Assembly (NCBI GenBank): GCA_964019055.1
Contig: OZ025210.1
Span: forward strand, 480,745-544,744
Origin: Anthopleura xanthogrammica
Lineage: Eukaryota; Cnidaria; Anthozoa; Actiniaria; Actiniidae
Direction: 5' to 3'
Length of the DNA stretch: 64,000 bases
The position numbers and the translations under genes were made by a program. A model generated the notes under the pieces. That model did not search any database, was not told where the DNA came from, and saw nothing but the letters and a program-made list of their open reading frames with translations. This document shows, piece by piece, positions 12,701 through 24,700 of the stretch (the stretch's first letter is position 1; every line of letters starts with the position of its first letter).

Positions 12701-15700
12701 AATACTATCCGTATTCTTTTCCTTGTAGTTTTGGCGTTTACTTTTTCCGTAAGCCCGTTATTTACTTGCGGGATTGTTGATGCTATTTCAGGGCTGTATT
12801 CTCTTCCTCGTCAAGTCTATGTAGTTTCAGTGTTGTTTTATGGCTTAAGTTGTTGCGTCAATCCAGTCATTTATGGCATTATGAATCAAGTGTTCAGACA
12901 AGAATTTAAGAAGATTCTCTGTAGCTTCTCCTGTTGCCCACGAAAAACATCCACGACAAAAGTTTATACGGTGCAATCTCAGTTGAACAGACCTTCGCAA
13001 GAGCGTAAAACTAACTGAGTTAGCTAGATTAGCGTTAGATCATGTTAGATCATCATCACTTTCACCATGCACCATCATCATCATCACCACCATCATCACC
13101 ACCGTCATCATCATATCTACGACCATCATCATCATCAACAACAGCAGAGTCAGAGCCATGCATATGTTCAGTCATTTGTACGTCTATAAGGAAAAGTTTG
13201 AATTAAAAGCCTTGAATAAACTTGCCTGAGTTGTTTTTTTTTGTAAACGTTTGGTAGTCGGGTCTCATATTCTAACGATCTACGCTACGCAAGCTATTCT
13301 TTCCGTTACGTTTGTAGTTACATAGAAAAACATTGAAGTTCAGTTTTAACGAAGAAAAATCATCTTTTACTGTTTTCTGCTAAACACTATTTAAAGTGAA
13401 TCGTTTTCTTGTAATATATTTTATCAAAGGATAATTATAGATTTTCCCCTGATTTTATTCGACTCTTGTTAGTTACGGCCTAAACTTGCAGATTTATTGC
13501 GATTGACACGGAATATTCACTTATTATTTTTCTTCTTTGCGTATGCTTTTTATTTTCCAGGTTCTTCAAATACTGTCCATCGTTTTATCTACCTTTGTTC
13601 TGGGTATTAATGGTGAATCCAAACACGTCAGTGCTTTGCTGAATGCTCGATGGTCGTGGACGCCATTAGAGTTGGAAGCCAGGTACGCATGCGTTAGGCT
13701 TGAAGCAAACTCATCCCTCTCTTCATTTGCTTCAATGAAACTCCTGCAAAACCCTTTATAAAGACCAATCCACACGATTGAATATAATTTAAATATTGCT
13801 TATCTTGTAGTCTATTTTATATTTTATATTTGCTTTTTTTTTTCACAGTGAATTTTTGGCGCGAGAAAGCAACGAGAAATTTTGGAAGTTTGTAGAATTA
13901 TCTAGAAATATTCATACAATAAGTAGTGATGTAGGTAAGTCACGAGCATTAGAAGTGCGTTTGGTTGTTGTTAAACTTCTGTTTATTGAGTATGGTTCTT
14001 TTTTCCACCAGAAATATATCGAAGTATAGTCGAAAATGCAGAGCAGCTGCTGAGTCCAGTAGGATTGCAATTAATGAAGTTTTCCTTGTCTATACGAAGC
14101 TATTCTCCAAAAGTTGAACTTTATAATAAGGTGAGCTTACTTAGGAGATATTGGAAGAGGGGAATTATTGCTGTGGTTTATTATGATCATTATCACCACC
14201 ACCACTACCACTATCACCATCATTATTATCATCATCATCAACGTCATCATATTCATCATTGTTCCGTATTTTCATTTTTTTTACAGCATACATATTTATC
14301 TATTTGTCGTTTGCTTACTTACAGGTAGCCCGTGAGGTTCCAGATATTTCTGAGTGTAGGTCATTTGTTCAAATTGGTTCAAAAGCAACCTGTAAATTAC
14401 AAGAAGCTGTGCAGTTGATAGAATCTACTAATGAAGAGTAAGTGTCAGAGAAAGTCATCAAATTTAGCCGTACCAAGAAATTAGTACACATAAGTGATCT
14501 TCTTCCTTCTATCCTTCCTTCCTTCCTTCCTTCCACCCTTCCATCCTCAGCCGTTCCTAATTTATTCTTACATTTCCCCAGATCATCAGTCCAGTTATAC
14601 GACTTCGATCATCATTACCCAGAATCCACCGAGAACCCCAACACTGTTATTCTTTATGGTCATATCGGTACCGCCGACTTCAACTCGTTCCACGATCAGC
14701 TATCGCGCATGGCAAACAAGGGGAAAATACACTATGTATTACGTCATTATGTCAAGGTATTGAGATGCTTCAGCCGCAGTAAAATCTAAGTGGTGTCGTA
14801 TTTTTCCGCATGCGCGCGCATTGGTTGCAGTCAAGCGCTTTCGTTTGTTTTTGACCCCCAAAAAACATTTAACATTTGACAAAAAATCACCATGATATAC
14901 GTTGAATTTTAAAGTAAAAGAAGTTATCTTAATTATTTTTTGTTCATTACAGACCCCTCGTAACGCTAAAGTACGGTTATCTGGATACGGTGTAGAACTC
15001 GCCGTAAAGAAGACAGAATACAAAGCTGTAGACGACACCAAGGTCAAGGAAGATGGCTCAGGAACGCTTGGAAAAGAAAAAGAAGGAGAAGACGAGGTCG
15101 AAGGATTTCTTTTTACAAAGCTACGAAAGCTTTACCCACATCTTAAGGAACAGCTTGATCAATTCAGGGCCCACTTGAAAGAAAGCTCGCATGAAATGGC
15201 TCCTCTTAAAGTATGGCAGCTTCAGGATTTAAGTTTTCAAGCTGCTCAAAGAGTTGTCTCGTCAGACCCTAAAAGTGCCCTCAAGGTCCTCAGAGACCTG
15301 AGCCAGAACGCCCCTCAGTTAGCCAGGTCTCTCGTACGAACAAAAGTGAAGAAGGAATTACGTCAAGAAGTTCTGAACAACCAAAAAACGTTCAGTAAAA
15401 TTGGGATCGAAGCTGGAGACGGCGCGCTGTTTATTAATGGCCGCTTGATTGACATTGAGGATATGAATCCTTTCGAAGTACTGGACCTTCTCCGTGAAGA
15501 AGGCCGTGTGTTGGACAAACTATCTACCTTAGGGATCTCAGGCGAGGCCTTAACCAAACTCGCCACCCTGTCAGTATCAGATGATCTTGATTCATATGCA
15601 TTAGACACGCGGGATGATTCTGTCGTGTTCATAAATGATCTTGAAAATGATCGAGAGTATGCGGGGTGGCCCTCTCATGTTCAGGAGCTTCTGAGGCCGA

Positions 15701-18700
15701 CGTTTCCAGGAATGATGCGTTACATCGCTAAGAATATTTTCCACGTGATATTCTTTATTGACCCCATGAATTCTTTGAGTGTTGAGTTGTTGAAGAGCGC
15801 GGAGGAGTTTCTTCTTGCATCCATGCCCGTCAGGTAAGACGATAAGAATTCTAGCTTGTAGTCATTCCCTGAACCCCCCGAAAAAAAAAAAAGAAAGAAA
15901 AAAAAACGAAAAACAACAACATCGAAACAATACTAAAGATATGGCCGCCATGTTGGATGACACAATGACGCCATGTTGGAAAATATAGCAAAGAAATAAC
16001 ATTTTACCAGTTTTAAGATCGTAAACATTCTACGCACACGAGAGTTCTAGTCCAGGAATCGAACTGGAGACTCCAGTGGGGAGTAGCCTTGCTTCCTTTA
16101 GGATATGTCTTGAGAAACATGACCCCATGCAGTGTAAAGAGAGTTTTCCAAAGAAGTGGCAAAAATGGGAATGGCGTTTCACTCACACATAATCCACTCC
16201 GCTTTCATCTGATTATCAGGGTTGGTATTGTGATGGTAGCTGACGGGAACTCAGGCATCGACGCCCGGAAAAGCAACGCAGCTGTTGCCATAGCACGGGC
16301 GTTCTACTTCCTGAAGAACGAAAAGGACCCACGCCAGGCAATCCAGTGGATTATCAAGGTACAACAGACATTCAGTTTTTGTATTCCTAAACACCGCTGT
16401 GTTCATTGATTACAGACTCATTTACACAGGGTTAGGGTTAGCCTCAGGGTTAGCCTCAGGGTTAGCCTCAGGGTTAGCCTCAGGGTTAGCCTCAGGGTTA
16501 GCCTCAGGGTTAGCCTCAGGGTTAGCCTCAGGGTTAGCCTCAGGGTTAGCCTCAGGGTTAGCCTCAGGGTTAGCCTCAGGGTTAGCCTCAGGGTTAGCCT
16601 CAGGGTTAGCCTCAGGGTTAGCCTCAGGGTTAGCCTCAGGGTTAGCCTCAGGGTTAGCCTCAGGGTTAGCCTCAGGGTTAGCCTCAGGGTTAGCCTCAGG
16701 GTTAGCCTCAGGGTTAGCCTCATTGCAGTATCTAAATATTCACAAATACCACCAATAAAGTAAAGAATGCACAACATTAACAATCCAAACACTCTAAAAT
16801 TCTAAAAAAAACTTTCGCAGGAGCACATAAATATTCTACCCAAAATTCATTGATGCTTAACTTGAGCAACAAAATTCGAAACTTCTACCTCCCTTTCACA
16901 TTCCCATTTCATTTTTTTCTTTCTTCCTGTTATAATTCCAGGCCTACAACAAAGCATCATTAAAAGATGACGAAGCACTAGCCAAAGCCGTGTACGACAT
17001 CCTGGTATCTTTAGTTGGCAATGATGACGCTGACGAGGTTCTCGGACCAGACTCGGAGTACGACGAAGGGCGAAAGGAATGGAAGAGGTTCTTTGACCGT
17101 ACTGGCTTGCAGAAACTTCCTCAGGCTGTTGTGAATGGTGTTCCTATCAAGCAAGATGATTTGCTGATTGTAGAGGATAGTGTTATTCGACAGGTTCTTA
17201 TGCAGACTGGCTCGCTTCAGCAGGCAGTGTTCATGGTGAGTCATGCAATTCTTGTTTCTAGAAGTCGTATTTTTATAACCTAGTAACGTTTGCTTGCCTT
17301 TGTTATCGTCGTCGTCGTTGTCTTCGTTGTTTTTGCTGTTGTTGCCGTTGGTGGTGGTGGTCGTAGTTGCTGTTGTTGCCGTTGGTGGTGGTGGTCGTAG
17401 TTGCTGTTGTTGCCGTTGGTGGTGGTGGTCGTAGTTGCTGTTGTTGCCGTTGGTGGTGGTGGTCGTAGTTGCTATTGTTGCCGTTGGTGGTGGTGGTCGT
17501 AGTTGCTGTTGTTGCCGTTGGTGGTGGTGGTCGTAGTTGCTGTTGTTGCCGTTGGTGGTGGTGGTCGTAGTTGCTGTTGATGCCGTTGGTGGTGGTGGTC
17601 GTAGTTGCTGTTGATGCCGTTGGTGGTGGTGGTCGTAGTTGCTGTTGTTGCCGTTGGTGGTGGTGGTCGTAGTTGCTGTTGTTGCCGTTGGTGGTGGTGG
17701 TCGTAGTTGCTGTTGTTGCCGTTGGTGGTGGTGGTTGTAGTTGCTGTTGCTGCTGTTGATGGTGGTGGTTGTTGTTGTTATTGTTGCGTTGCTAATTGTT
17801 GTTTTTGCTGTTGATGCCGTTGTCGTCGTTGTTGTTTTCTGCTGTTATGTTCCTTGATAGTGATGATGTTGGTTATCAGAGGTGGTGTTTTTCAGTGTTT
17901 CTTCAGATACTAACAGCCTCCCCCCCCCCCCCCCCTCCACTGGTTTATTTCCCATCTAGGGTCAAATTCATCAATACTCTAACATCTACGATCACGTGAT
18001 GTCCAAACCTAACGTCGTCAAGCGAATAAATCAAGTGATTCAGGCCAATAATCTCAGCGTGGTGGACCTGACAGGACCCAAACAGGCCGGCAAAATCAAC
18101 CTGAATGATTGTGATAGCTTCGACAAGTTGGACACAGCGCAGATGGTCAGTGGAATAGAGGAGAACATGAACTACTTCACCAAAACAGACGACGAAATGA
18201 GCCTCAAATCTATTACCAACTGGGTAGTTATGGACATAGCCAGTGCGCATGGGCGAAAGCTTCTTCAAGGCGCATTACAGCAAATGGTAAGTCACGTGAT
18301 CGATCAGGTCACCCATCGATCTCTTTCATGGTTGTGATGGCCCATCTTATCTCATCACGATTCATCCATCCATTCGTTCGTTCATTCATGTTTTTTTTCC
18401 GGTAGAAATCATCTTCCAGTGTTCGAATGGGAATCCTTCATAACCCAAGTGTAAAACTTGTCGCTGAGCCCGCGAAGAAACTGTACCTAGCCAGGGCGGT
18501 CGATGCCGTCTTACAGTCCAAAGATCACGTGACGCCTGCTATGGTGGACTTCATGGAGAGACTGCTGGACAGTGAGAATGACTTTGAGAAGCTTGACAGT
18601 GATTTGAAGGCAATTCTACAGTTCATCAAGGATTCCAAGGTATATAGGCTTTTTTACCCTTACTACACCATTCAAGCCGTCTGGAATTTTGCCTTCCGTC

Positions 18701-21700
18701 AATCAAAGTTAGTTTTTTTTTTTTAATTGACGGAAACCAAAAATCCAGACGTCTTGGACTGTGTTGGACGCGTAATCTTGAAAAAAGATTTTTTTAACAT
18801 GTCTTGTCACTATCCTCAGAATTTGAAACACAACAAGATCGAAGAAATCTTGAAGGACGAAAAATCATCGAGAGGAAGGATTCAGTCTCATCAAAAATTC
18901 TGCAAATCGGTACTTGGATTGAAACCAGGAGAAGCTGCTGTCATCGCTAATGGAAGGGTAAGTACTAGATGTGTTTGTCCGTCTGTCTGTGTGTTTGTCC
19001 GTCTGTGTACCTGTCCGTCAGTCCGTCTGTGTGTGTCTGTCCGTCAGTCCGTCTGTGTGTCTGTCCATCAGTCCGTCTGTGTGTCTGTCCGTCTGTGTGT
19101 CTGTCCGTCAGTCCGTCTGTGTGTCTGTTCGTCAGTCCGTCTGTGTGTCTGTCCATTGTCTTTCCTCAGTTTTGCCTGCCTCTCTGTATGTTTGTGTGTC
19201 TATCTACCTGCCTGTCTGTCTTTCCAATGCCTTTCCTTGTGTCTGTCTCTTTGTAATAATAATAAATAAATCACTTTTTTATAGTGGGATTCAAATTCAG
19301 TAACTTAATACTGGTTTCCAATTTGGCCCACTGTCTCTCACACACACTACCACTACATTATATTTGTCTGAGTGTCTGTCTGTCTGTCTGTCTACCTCAC
19401 TGTCTGTCTGTCCTCTGCCTGCTGATTGTTTTCTAAGGCTCGATGAATCGTTGTAGGTCCTTGGTCCACTGAAGGAGAGCGAGGTGTTTATCAAAGAAGA
19501 CTTCCAGTTACTAGAAGACTTTGATATGAATATATACGGCAAACAAGTCAAGGATATCGTGGATAACTTGGTGTTTAAAGACTTGTCACCAGATGATGAT
19601 ACTAGCGAATACAGGTACGATGATGAATGATGATATGATATGATCATATAGTACATACCAAGGTCGCTTTTCTAACGTTTTTCACGTGTTTTCTAGGAGT
19701 AACGCCATCATGAAGATCTCTTCCGTACTGAATGCTCGAGAGAAGAAATCAAGAATCGAGATTCCAGTGTCAGAAGATCAGCATAGCGCTATTCACATCA
19801 AGAGCGACACTGAAGCCAGTATGAATGTCGCACTGATCCTTGATCCTCTCACTAAGGTTGCACAGAAGGTGGCTCCTTTCCTTATGGTAGGTACCATCAC
19901 TCCCCGTACGGGCCTCTTCCGTGAGGTTCACTCCACACACACTACCACTACATTCACTATTTACACCACAAAACATGTGTGAGTAGAGTTGTTTGTTGGT
20001 TCTCTCCTGTGCTTCGAGGGTTTTTCTCCAGGTTCTCTGGTTTTTCCTCCCTCCTCAAAATTCAACTTCAAAATTTCCATTGGAATTTCAGTGGAAGAAG
20101 AGCCACTCTGTAGAGAAGCCAGCGCTGAATCCAGTTTAATTATTTATTTATTCAACTCAGGTGTTACAAAACGTTACCAACCTGAACATCAACATCTACA
20201 TGAACTGCAGAGAAAAACTGTCTGAATTCCCGCTCAATCGCTTCTATCGCTACGTCCTTGACCCTCAGCTGACTTTTGACACCAATGGGAACCTAGAGCC
20301 AGGCCCTTATGGACTTTTCACGGACTTGCCCCAGTCCCCTCTCCTCACCATGGCAATGGATACGCCGCTGGGCTGGATGGTGGAGGCAGTGTGGTCTCCT
20401 TATGACTTGGATAACATTTACTTGAAAGAGGTAAGAATCTTCCTTCAAACTTGTGTAAGGTCTGCTGTGACGGAATTTAAAAAAACTATTTTTCATATTT
20501 GATAGGTTAGCAAAGGAGTTAGTGCTGACTTTGAGCTGGAATACATTTTTATTGAAGGTAAAAAACTCGATCGCTGTAGTATGATGATTTTCTCTAATCG
20601 TCATCAAGGGTGGTGTAGCGGTAGTACACTCACCTCTCACCTCTGAGGTCTCGATTTTGATTCCTGAACTCGGTGGCATCACATGTGAGTAGAGTTTGTT
20701 GGGTCTCTCCCTTGATTCAACGGTTTTCCTCACCCACAAAACCCAATACATTAGACATCCAATTCAACATCCAATTCGATCATTGTCAAAGATCTTAACT
20801 TACTTATACTTGTACCCTGCTCAGGTCATTGTTCAGATTATTTGTCTGGTCAACCTCCTCGTGGTTTACAGTTCACTCTCGGGACCAAAGCCAAGCCAGA
20901 CCAGTTTGATACCATAGTCATGGCAAACTTGGTAAGTCAAACTGCATCTATTGGACAAAACACACAGCCGCCATGTTGGTTGGTTTGAACAAAAGATTTG
21001 GTCTTGGCTTCTTTTGTTATATCAACCACAAGGCGGCTGATGCTCTTGGTTTCCGTTGCATAATTCTACACAGTCATGAGGATTACTAGAGTATACAATA
21101 AGGATTACTCACGGATTAATTCTTCTTTTTCAACAAATCCAGGCGTGAAAAATAACCAGGTATTTCTTTATTCATTGCAGGGTTACTTCCAACTCAAGGC
21201 TTTCCCGGGTTCCTGGATACTGCGCGTGCGCGAAGGAAGATCCGCTGACATCTACGACATAGACAGGTATAAGAAACGTTTAGAAATGGTACACGCGTCT
21301 AGCCGCCAGAAAGCGCGGGAATAGCTGACTTCCGGTAAAATGTGGGACTTTAGACCTAAAGAACGGGAAACAATAAGTTGTAATCATAGAAGGGGATAGG
21401 AGGGTTTTTCCATTTACAAAAAATAGCGGGATTTTTCGCTAAAAAAGTTGACTTCCGGTAAATGGTACCCGCGCGTCTGCCTTCCAAAAAGAGCGGGAAA
21501 ATTTACTTACGAAAATGGCGCATACCGTTTGTTTTTTCAGTCACTAATAAATCTGTTTGGCAGAATGATATTAAATGATATCTGCGGAAAACCTTAATAT
21601 TTTCATTTATTTTCCTTTCCTGACGTTAATTTTGAATGTTTTTAATTTCAGTGTGAGTGGAGGTATTAAACAAGAAGACACCAACAACTACACCATTTTT

Positions 21701-24700
21701 ATTGATAGTTTTGTGGGCAAGCTTATGAAAGTCAAGGTTAGGATAGCTCTCACGATATTAGTGAAAAGATTTAGATGTCAATAGAAAAGGAATTAGAATG
21801 TTCATCGCTCATTTTATTTGTTTATTTGTGGTTGCAGGTGAAGAGGAAACCAGGAATGGAGGGAGTAGATCTTTTAGGGGATAAAGAGGAAGAAAGAGGA
21901 GGAGGAGGATTATGGGACTCTTTATCAAGGTAAGAATAGCAACAACCAAAATAGATAGTAGATAAATCAACATCCTTGTAATTCAAGGGTAGCTATAAAT
22001 AGCCTGTTGATATCAAGCTTGTGGAATCCTCATTCAACGGAGCACACACACACACACTTGTAAAGCTATTGCATGTGAGAACCCTTCGTTTATACGTTAC
22101 GTCATCGCCGCCATGTTGGTTGTTTTTTTTTTTAACAAAAGATTCCTAATCAGCATCCTACTAACATGGCGACACGTCTTTTCCACTTGACTCAGCTTTT
22201 TTCTTATCTTGATAAATTCTTTATTTATTTTGTCACAGCATGGTTGGCAGCGAGAAGAAAAAGGACAAAGTTGAAGAAGAGAAGATCATTAATATCTTTT
22301 CCCTGGCTTCGGGTCATCTTTATGAACGATTCATGAGGTAATCGCACTATTGCTAGCTAACAGGCACCAGATTATTCTAGTTGTCCCTCTTTTTTTTTCC
22401 TCACTTCTTCTGCCTTTACTAACTGTTTCTTCAATTCTGTTTGACAGGATTATGATGTTAAGTGTTCTTAAACATACAAAAAGTAAAGTCAAGTTTTGGT
22501 TCCTCAAAAACTTCTTATCGCCCACGTTTAAGGTATGAAAATTACCAGAATGTTCTTGCCACTTTTTTCTTTTTAACATTTTTGCTTCAGTTCCTCACTC
22601 ACTAAGCCATCCATCCAATCACTCAGTCACCTTATAACTCCTTCACTCACCTATTCATTTATCTATGCATTCATTAGTCCTTCCATTCCATTGATGCGTC
22701 CGTCCGTCTGTCCGTCCGTCCATTCGTCCGTTCTTTCGTTCGTTAGTTCGTTCATTCATTCATCTTTTCAGATCTTTATTTGTTTGTGCGTACATTATTT
22801 TCATGCATTTATTTTTCTATTCTTGTATTTTCCCCATCCATTCATTTATTTGTTCATTATTCATTTTGTTACTTTTTACTTCTTACCATACAGGCGTTCC
22901 TACCTCACATGGCCAAGGAATATGGTTGCGAATACGAGCTGGTTCAGTACCAGTGGCCAAGATGGCTACACGCACAGACTGAAAAACAAAGAATTATATG
23001 GGGGTAAATACACATTTTTATCCCATTCACTTCCAACTATTTTTCATATTACGTTCTTTCTTCTTTCTTCTTTCTTCTTCCCCCCCCCCCCCCCCCCCAT
23101 TTATCTCATCCATTCCCATCCTGCCTTTCTTTTCTAGGGTACAGCATCCTCTTCCTTGATGTTCTCTTCCCATTTTATCCCATTTGCTTCCATTCTCCAT
23201 TTTTTCATAAAATCCTTCCATTTCTCCAGGTATAAGATCCTCTTCCTTGATGTACTCTTCCCACTCCACGTCAAGAGGATTCTATTCGTCGATGCTGATC
23301 TGGTAATTAAAATGATTTCGTACTCACGATCGACTGCTTGTGACCCTGGTGAAGCTGCATTCGTGCATTGAACAGTGATTGATCTCGAAGCTATAATAGA
23401 TTGATTCAATGAATATCGCCATTATGTACCGTTACCGTGCCATTACCGCTGTCATACAAAATCTACCCACTCTAAAGAATTCATCACTAAGCGAGTTGAA
23501 AACGCAAAACAAAATATGGCTGAATTGAAATTCGGGTCCTGCATTTCCCATTAACCGACATCTCTCTGTCCTTGGCCAGTTTTGATTTGCTGATTAAATT
23601 TCTTTCGTATTTTGCAGATTGTTCGTGCTGATCTGCAGGAACTGATGGATATGGACCTTGAGGGTGCACCATATGCCTATACTCCTTTCTGTGATAGCAG
23701 AACTGAGATGGAAGGTTTCAGGTGAGTTCAGTCTAGGAGCAAGGTCGACAATGGTTCAAAATAGGGACCTGAGTTTAATCATTTAGGTGGTAGGTACCGG
23801 TAAATACCCCCTCCCCTCCCCTCCCCTCCCCCCAGAGATCTGTTAAAACCGCGATACACTGGGTGTCCGTAGTGACTATTTCCATCCACAAATATGTTGT
23901 TTAACATACATGAAAACAGACAGTACACGTGGTCTAAAATGGATAAGCATTACGTCCAAGCTAAAGAGATCTATTGCAACAACAGATAGTAAGGGTTACC
24001 AGCATGGCTTATTTATATATTTCCATGTTCTACAGGTTTTGGAAGCAAGGCTACTGGAGAAGTCATCTTGGGTATAGGGCATATCACATCAGGTATGCTG
24101 TTTTCATGACGCTTGCGTAAGAAAAGCCTCAGGTGCATGATCAGGGACGGCGGAGCAGTTTTTAAAGTGGGGGAGCTAAACTATTTCCTACCCACCCCTC
24201 CCCTATCATTCTGATTTTTTTCACTTTTTATCGTTAAGAAAAAAAAAAAAAATTCTCAAAAAAGTGGGGGGGCTCTAGCCCCCCCAGCCCTCCCGGCTCC
24301 GCCGTCCCTGATGATACAATGAAGATGTTTAGTGACGATAGTGGTGGTGATGATGATGATGGTGATGAAATATGACGAAGATATTTTTGATTAAATATTG
24401 CTAATATAATTTTAGCACAGCATGACTTATTTTCTATACGTGTTTTCAGTGCATTGTACGCTATTGATCTGAAGAGATTCAGGAGACTTGCTGCTGGTGA
24501 TCGTCTTCGTGGACAATACCAGGTTTGACCCCATTATATGTATTTCCTGTAGCAGAATCGAATGGGAGAATGGACACTCCCATTCGCTTTGGAGGGGGAG
24601 TTTCGAGTTTTCCCTCTGTGCCACTCATGAAGTGCTTGTTATCTTACCTTTTTATTTCTATCATACTTACAGGGATTAAGTCAAGACCCTAACAGTCTTT

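Noticed and set aside
12364..12780. A second protein overlapping the GPCR
   Set aside because: Another frame of the receptor exon; composition shows no independent coding signal.
14739..15047. Minus-strand 102-codon frame
   Set aside because: Overlaps UGGT exon 7 and its intron; no known similarity or splice structure.
15363..15632. Minus-strand gene opposite UGGT exon 7
   Set aside because: Antisense shadow of a long conserved coding exon.
16418..16722. CRISPR array
   Set aside because: Units are directly adjacent with no unique spacers; the setting is an animal intron.
16399..16792. Gly-Leu-Ala-Ser and Leu-Arg-Leu-Thr repeat proteins
   Set aside because: Produced by the 12-bp minisatellite within a UGGT intron.
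20608..20680. A functional tRNA gene
   Set aside because: A-box-like head is followed by a degenerate B box and no cloverleaf; it is a SINE head.
23070..23100. Poly-C tract as a biological signal
   Set aside because: Simple homopolymer in an intron, also seen at 17918; length may be a sequencing artefact.
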